Of a stretch of 10,727 nt of DNA, positions 6,780 to 10,727 are shown in pieces. Numbering within the stretch: position 1 is the stretch's first letter; each line of letters begins with the position of its first letter. Both the position numbers and the translations under genes were made by a program. The notes beneath the pieces were generated by a model. The model was not told where the DNA came from, ran no database searches, and was given only the letters and a program-made list of their open reading frames with translations. The stretch spans positions 1 to 10,727 of the forward strand of contig CAKPSA010000043.1 in NCBI GenBank assembly GCA_934183145.1, written 5' to 3'. The stretch is from an uncultured Veillonella sp. Lineage in GTDB: Bacteria > Bacillota > Negativicutes > Veillonellales > Veillonellaceae.

Positions 6780-9700
6780 TTAGAACCTGTAGGTCCCTTG
6801 AATTCTTGTATAATCGCCTAACTTAAAGCTTTCACTACCATATAAAGTATCTCGTTTATTAGTGCCCTTCGCATCAAATGTATAGAATGCTTCAAGGAGT
6901 AAATCCTTACGTGGTACATAGCCTGCACCAAAGGTAAAGCTACGAATACCATCGAGATAACGATCTGGCACAGCACCAGTACCATTACCACCAAAGAATG
7001 AACCATGTTCAAAGTATTTATAGTCGATAAACGCATTCCAAGATTTTGGAATATCTAGATCCGCTCGACCAATATCTAGACGAGCCATCCAGAAGTGTGG
7101 AGCGCCACCCATTTGATGACCTTTAAGGGCAAAGTCTGCGGTGCCCCGTTCATGTTGATATACAGTGTTACCATTTAAGTAACGACCTAAGTTAGATCGG
7201 TTTTGACCGTAATCAACTGTAACCGAAGCATTAGCCCCTAATTGATATTTAGCGCCGATACCAAATACATGAGCCACATCGGAGAAGCTATATTCATCAT
7301 TGCTATTCCCATTTGCATTTAAATAGGTATGAGTTTTACTGCCGAAGGAACGTAAGTACCATGCTTGTAACCCAAGACGAGAGCCTATTTGTTTCTTGTA
7401 TTGAACAAAGGCCGCTTTATCAATAGCAGGTACATCATCTTTTTCAAGAACCACACCTTCTGTACGAATCAAGTTACCGATGATTTTGCCTATTGCTTCA
7501 CGAGGTAATTTATTTTCAGATTCTGCATCATGTACAACTTTTTCAAGATTATACATATAGTTAAACAATGCATTTGGCATACCCCAACCATAGTAGGAAC
7601 TACCTTCACCCCAGTCATTGGATCCCATTGTAAAGTTCTTCTTGTAAATTGCATCTTTAGCATCATAATCGCTAAATACATAGCTACCACTATCGTATTT
7701 ATACGTTTTAGCACCTAAATAACCAGTGAACTCATAATCACTAGATGGTTGTCCATAGTAATCATAGGATTGTTTGAAAGTGCCATCTGGCTGTTTAACC
7801 CAAACAGTATCTAGTTCACTGCCTTTATAGTTCGACCAGTTATCTGTAGCATTATATTTAGCTATTTCTGTAATTGATTGATTAATATCTGCAGCATGCT
7901 TATCAACATAGGCTTTTGGATTTAACAAAACATCTTTATTATCTGTAGATACGATAAGACCTTTAGCCTTTTCTTTTAAGTATTCAGGGTATAAGGAGGA
8001 GTTCACATTATACATAATGTCCCCTGTCTTATAGAGTTTTTCCCCTGTATGCTTATTAGTGATTTCATACATTGCATAACCACCAGATGGAATATCGAGG
8101 GAGAATTTCTTCTCTGCCATATCTGTAGGATATGCTTTTGTAAGAATATCTTGTAATCGACTCATGATTTGAGCTTGTTTTTGTTGGGTCTCTCTTAGCT
8201 TAGCATCAGCTTTTGCAATCTCTTGATCTCGGTTTGGATTACTCCAGCTAAGATTTAATGTTTCCTTATAAGCTTCATATTCATCTTGTAAGCCTTTAAG
8301 CTGTTGATAGAAGTAGATGCTATCTGTCTTACCTTTATAAGTAGAATCATAGATACCATTAGGACTATCTGGTGCTGCTGCATCCTCTGTAGATTTTTTC
8401 TCACCATCAGAGCCAGTTTTTGTAGCACTACTAATATCGTATGGGAACTCATCACGGTTAATACCAATCAATTCAGCTGCTGTTGGAGGTCTGTAAATAA
8501 CTTCATGGACTGCATGTGTATAAGCAGAATCTGTAATGCCAGTACTATGTTTGAAAGTACCAACACCGATACGAACTTGAGAGTCATGACCATTCCATAC
8601 GGCACGAACACCATCATAGGATTGACCAAACCAGTAGCCACTAGCACCCATAGGTTCTGTTAAACGCCCTACCGATACATCCCATTTTTTAACGCGTCTT
8701 GTAAGATCAACTGTATCGATTCGTTGATGGTTAAAGCCCTTAGAATCGGATTGTGTCCAGCTTGTATCGACACCGCTCATACCAGTTGCACTACCTATAA
8801 CTTTAAGATTTGTAAACTCATTGAGGCGAGCATCAAAGCCAAGGCGCAAGCGTTGTTCAAAGCTATGACGATTAGCATCATACATATTAGCTTTTGCAGA
8901 GCCAATAGCGGAATTTGCTCTAAATGGAGATTGTGGTCGATTAGAACCATCATGAGCCATCCAACGCGCTCTGTAGTCGCCAACTAAGGTAACACCACGC
9001 TCTTTTGTGGCGTCAAAATCAGAACGAATAAAGTCCGTTAAGCGAACTACATCAGCTACGTTTTGTACCCCGGATTCAACATTTGTAACTTCACCATTAG
9101 CGCCCGCTACAGTGGCACCTATTACGCTACCTTTTGCACCATCCTTAGTCTTGCCGATAGCTGTCGTTTTAGTACTGTCTCCACCACCAAATTTAAGGTT
9201 AACCCCCACACGATACACGCGTTCTTGGGTAGCACGATCATCGTCTCGATGGTTAAAGATATTATTGATACCAAAATACATCATGGCATTTTTATTGAAT
9301 CGTTTTTGAACCATTACATTCCAAATGCCAAATGTTTTCTTTTCATAGGTTTGTTTATTATAAACACCTGCATCACCAGATAGGATATCTGGCCAGTAGT
9401 TGCCACCATTATTAAGAGTATTGCTATCAAGCATATTAATATAGTAATCACCCCAGATGGAACCATTCCAACCGGATTTAGGGTTGTCATAGGTAATGCC
9501 AATATCAACCTTATGCATTGGTTTATCCAGCAATTGTCGAGGCATTGTTGGATCGCTCTTGTTAATAGCATGCAAGTATGTATACCCGAGTTTACCGGAC
9601 CAATACTTACCAAATTTCTGTTGTACCTCTGCTTGAAGGCCCGTAATTTCAGCTTTGCCAATATTTTTAAAGCTATAAATCATGTCCGGTGCACGTTGGT

Positions 9701-10727
9701 ACTTCGCATCACCTTTAAGGTATGGTGCAAAGTCCATAAAATCTCCTGTGAAGTATACAGACATGTAATTCTTGATGCGGTTATGGAATACGCCTACACG
9801 AGCATAAGTATTCTTATTTTCACCTTCTAAGCTCATGTCAAAGTTAACAGATTTCTCAGGTTTCAAATTAGGATTACCAGCCCAATACCAACCAAGCTTC
9901 GCTACCCCAATCCCTACAGGGTTAGACGCATACATTTCCCAGTTGTACCACAATTCGCCCATACCAGGTTCTGTATATCCAGTCCCTACATTGGCTTTAA
10001 ATCTACGGTGAGTATTACCTTTAACGTTATAGGTCATGCCTAAGGACGCAGATAAGTTGGAACCAAATAAGCTACTATTATCAAAGCGAAGAATTGGAGA
10101 TAATGTTAAATTCTTATTTACCTGCCATGTATCAGAAACATAAGCATTTAACTTGCGAATCGTACCACTACCAGTTGTTAACCGTTGATCACGGCTACGA
10201 TATTCTTCTAAGAAGGCTTTTCCATTTAGCTTAGGCGCCTTTTTACGCATTTCAGGATCATTGGACTCGCCATACTTGAAGTAGTCGCCTACGATATTAG
10301 AACGGGTATTCGCCATCTCAGGATTTTCAGCCTCTAACCGTGATTTTAGAGAGTTGTAACGATTTCTAAAATCATCGGAAATTGGTTGATTATTTGGAGA
10401 AGTACTAGACCAACTGCTAAGGGCTCCTTCAGACAAACCATAGTTTACATAATCATCATATGTAATGCCTGGCTTTTGTGCATCTGTAGCGGCACCATAG
10501 TATTCATAATCCATATCCCATTGCGGCATGCCACCACCGGAATTAATGAATTTATAGTCGTGAATATGAGAGTAAACTTTAATGCTATTATCGCCTTTAC
10601 GTCGTACAAGGCGATCTAGTTTATCCACTAATAAGCTCTTATCGTAATCCCAAGGATCAATGTACATGGTACTTGTATTAGGCGAACTCTTTAAGCGACT
10701 ACCAGAGCCTTCTTCACGAGCATAGCT
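6780..10727 (-). CDS. TonB-dependent receptor fused to a second, porin-like beta-barrel (5' end outside the window)
   Basis: The frame is open to the window edge, so the 1315 visible residues lack the signal peptide, TonB box, plug and first strands. From 10727 to about 9190 the sequence is a TonB-dependent receptor barrel, with alternating amphipathic strands, the NPNLKPEKS motif (near 9870), and the usual ending GINNIFNHRDDD...YRVGVNLKF. A Gly/Ala/Thr-rich linker (about 9188-8988) follows with no stop. From about 8990 to 6783 comes a second barrel, with porin-like strands such as VSVGRLTEPMGASGYWFG and VRAVWNGHDSQVRIGVG, and a terminal TYRF. It carries a large soluble insertion (about 8474-7443). 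No cysteine is visible. It heads the exbB-exbD-tonB-flavodoxin-hutW operon, so heme or a similar tetrapyrrole is the likely cargo. The receptor call is strong; the porin relationship (OmpM/Mep45-like without a visible SLH domain) is inferred from pattern. Confidence 0.88.
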   Translation of the reverse strand, partial: SYAREEGSGSRLKSSPNTSTMYIDPWDYDKSLLVDKLDRLVRRKGDNSIKVYSHIHDYKFINSGGGMPQWDMDYEYYGAATDAQKPGITYDDYVNYGLSEGALSSWSSTSPNNQPISDDFRNRYNSLKSRLEAENPEMANTRSNIVGDYFKYGESNDPEMRKKAPKLNGKAFLEEYRSRDQRLTTGSGTIRKLNAYVSDTWQVNKNLTLSPILRFDNSSLFGSNLSASLGMTYNVKGNTHRRFKANVGTGYTEPGMGELWYNWEMYASNPVGIGVAKLGWYWAGNPNLKPEKSVNFDMSLEGENKNTYARVGVFHNRIKNYMSVYFTGDFMDFAPYLKGDAKYQRAPDMIYSFKNIGKAEITGLQAEVQQKFGKYWSGKLGYTYLHAINKSDPTMPRQLLDKPMHKVDIGITYDNPKSGWNGSIWGDYYINMLDSNTLNNGGNYWPDILSGDAGVYNKQTYEKKTFGIWNVMVQKRFNKNAMMYFGINNIFNHRDDDRATQERVYRVGVNLKFGGGDSTKTTAIGKTKDGAKGSVIGATVAGANGEVTNVESGVQNVADVVRLTDFIRSDFDATKERGVTLVGDYRARWMAHDGSNRPQSPFRANSAIGSAKANMYDANRHSFEQRLRLGFDARLNEFTNLKVIGSATGMSGVDTSWTQSDSKGFNHQRIDTVDLTRRVKKWDVSVGRLTEPMGASGYWFGQSYDGVRAVWNGHDSQVRIGVGTFKHSTGITDSAYTHAVHEVIYRPPTAAELIGINRDEFPYDISSATKTGSDGEKKSTEDAAAPDSPNGIYDSTYKGKTDSIYFYQQLKGLQDEYEAYKETLNLSWSNPNRDQEIAKADAKLRETQQKQAQIMSRLQDILTKAYPTDMAEKKFSLDIPSGGYAMYEITNKHTGEKLYKTGDIMYNVNSSLYPEYLKEKAKGLIVSTDNKDVLLNPKAYVDKHAADINQSITEIAKYNATDNWSNYKGSELDTVWVKQPDGTFKQSYDYYGQPSSDYEFTGYLGAKTYKYDSGSYVFSDYDAKDAIYKKNFTMGSNDWGEGSSYYGWGMPNALFNYMYNLEKVVHDAESENKLPREAIGKIIGNLIRTEGVVLEKDDVPAIDKAAFVQYKKQIGSRLGLQAWYLRSFGSKTHTYLNANGNSNDEYSFSDVAHVFGIGAKYQLGANASVTVDYGQNRSNLGRYLNGNTVYQHERGTADFALKGHQMGGAPHFWMARLDIGRADLDIPKSWNAFIDYKYFEHGSFFGGNGTGAVPDRYLDGIRSFTFGAGYVPRKDLLLEAFYTFDAKGTNKRDTLYGSESFKLGDYTRIQGTYRF

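Noticed and set aside
6780..9000. A separate porin gene downstream of the receptor
   Set aside because: No stop codon, signal peptide or ribosome binding site lies between the two barrels; the frame is continuous.

Overview
The window most likely comes from a diderm Firmicute of the Negativicutes, probably Veillonella. The reasons are moderate AT-richness, low-GC-style ribosome binding sites, and outer-membrane machinery (TonB, ExbBD, a TonB-dependent receptor and a porin-like barrel) whose porin part resembles the barrels of Negativicutes OmpM/Mep45-type proteins. The genus call is an inference from protein style, not a database match. Every gene I support lies on the minus strand, so transcription runs from high to low coordinates.

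Heme block (10727 to 2696): in transcription order there is a very large TonB-dependent receptor whose 5' end lies outside the window, then exbB, exbD, tonB, a short-chain flavodoxin-family protein, and a HutW/ChuW/HmuW-type radical SAM enzyme. The spacings are small (35, 2, 2, 45 and 19 bases), and the block ends in a clear rho-independent terminator at 2564-2595. The natural reading is one operon. The receptor takes heme or a related tetrapyrrole across the outer membrane, powered by its own ExbB-ExbD-TonB motor. The flavodoxin and radical SAM enzyme then open the porphyrin ring without oxygen to release iron, as described for E. coli ChuW and the Fusobacterium Hmu proteins. No periplasmic or inner-membrane heme transporter is in the window; if present in the operon it would lie upstream.

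Potassium block (2480 to 1): after the terminator come a PfkB-family sugar kinase, a TrkH/KtrB-type potassium channel subunit, and the first 18 codons of the TrkA/KtrA regulatory subunit. The genes are separated by 6 and 33 bases and probably form a second operon. The 215-base gap 2481-2695 holds the terminator and the upstream region of the kinase, with one small palindrome.

The most unusual item is the receptor. Its TonB-dependent barrel finishes with a normal terminal strand near 9190. Without a stop codon or a new signal peptide, the same frame then continues through a linker into a second, porin-like beta-barrel of about 730 residues, which itself ends in a terminal phenylalanine. This second barrel carries a soluble-looking insertion of roughly 340 residues. 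TonB is also odd: a Gly/Asn-rich linker replaces the usual Pro-rich one.
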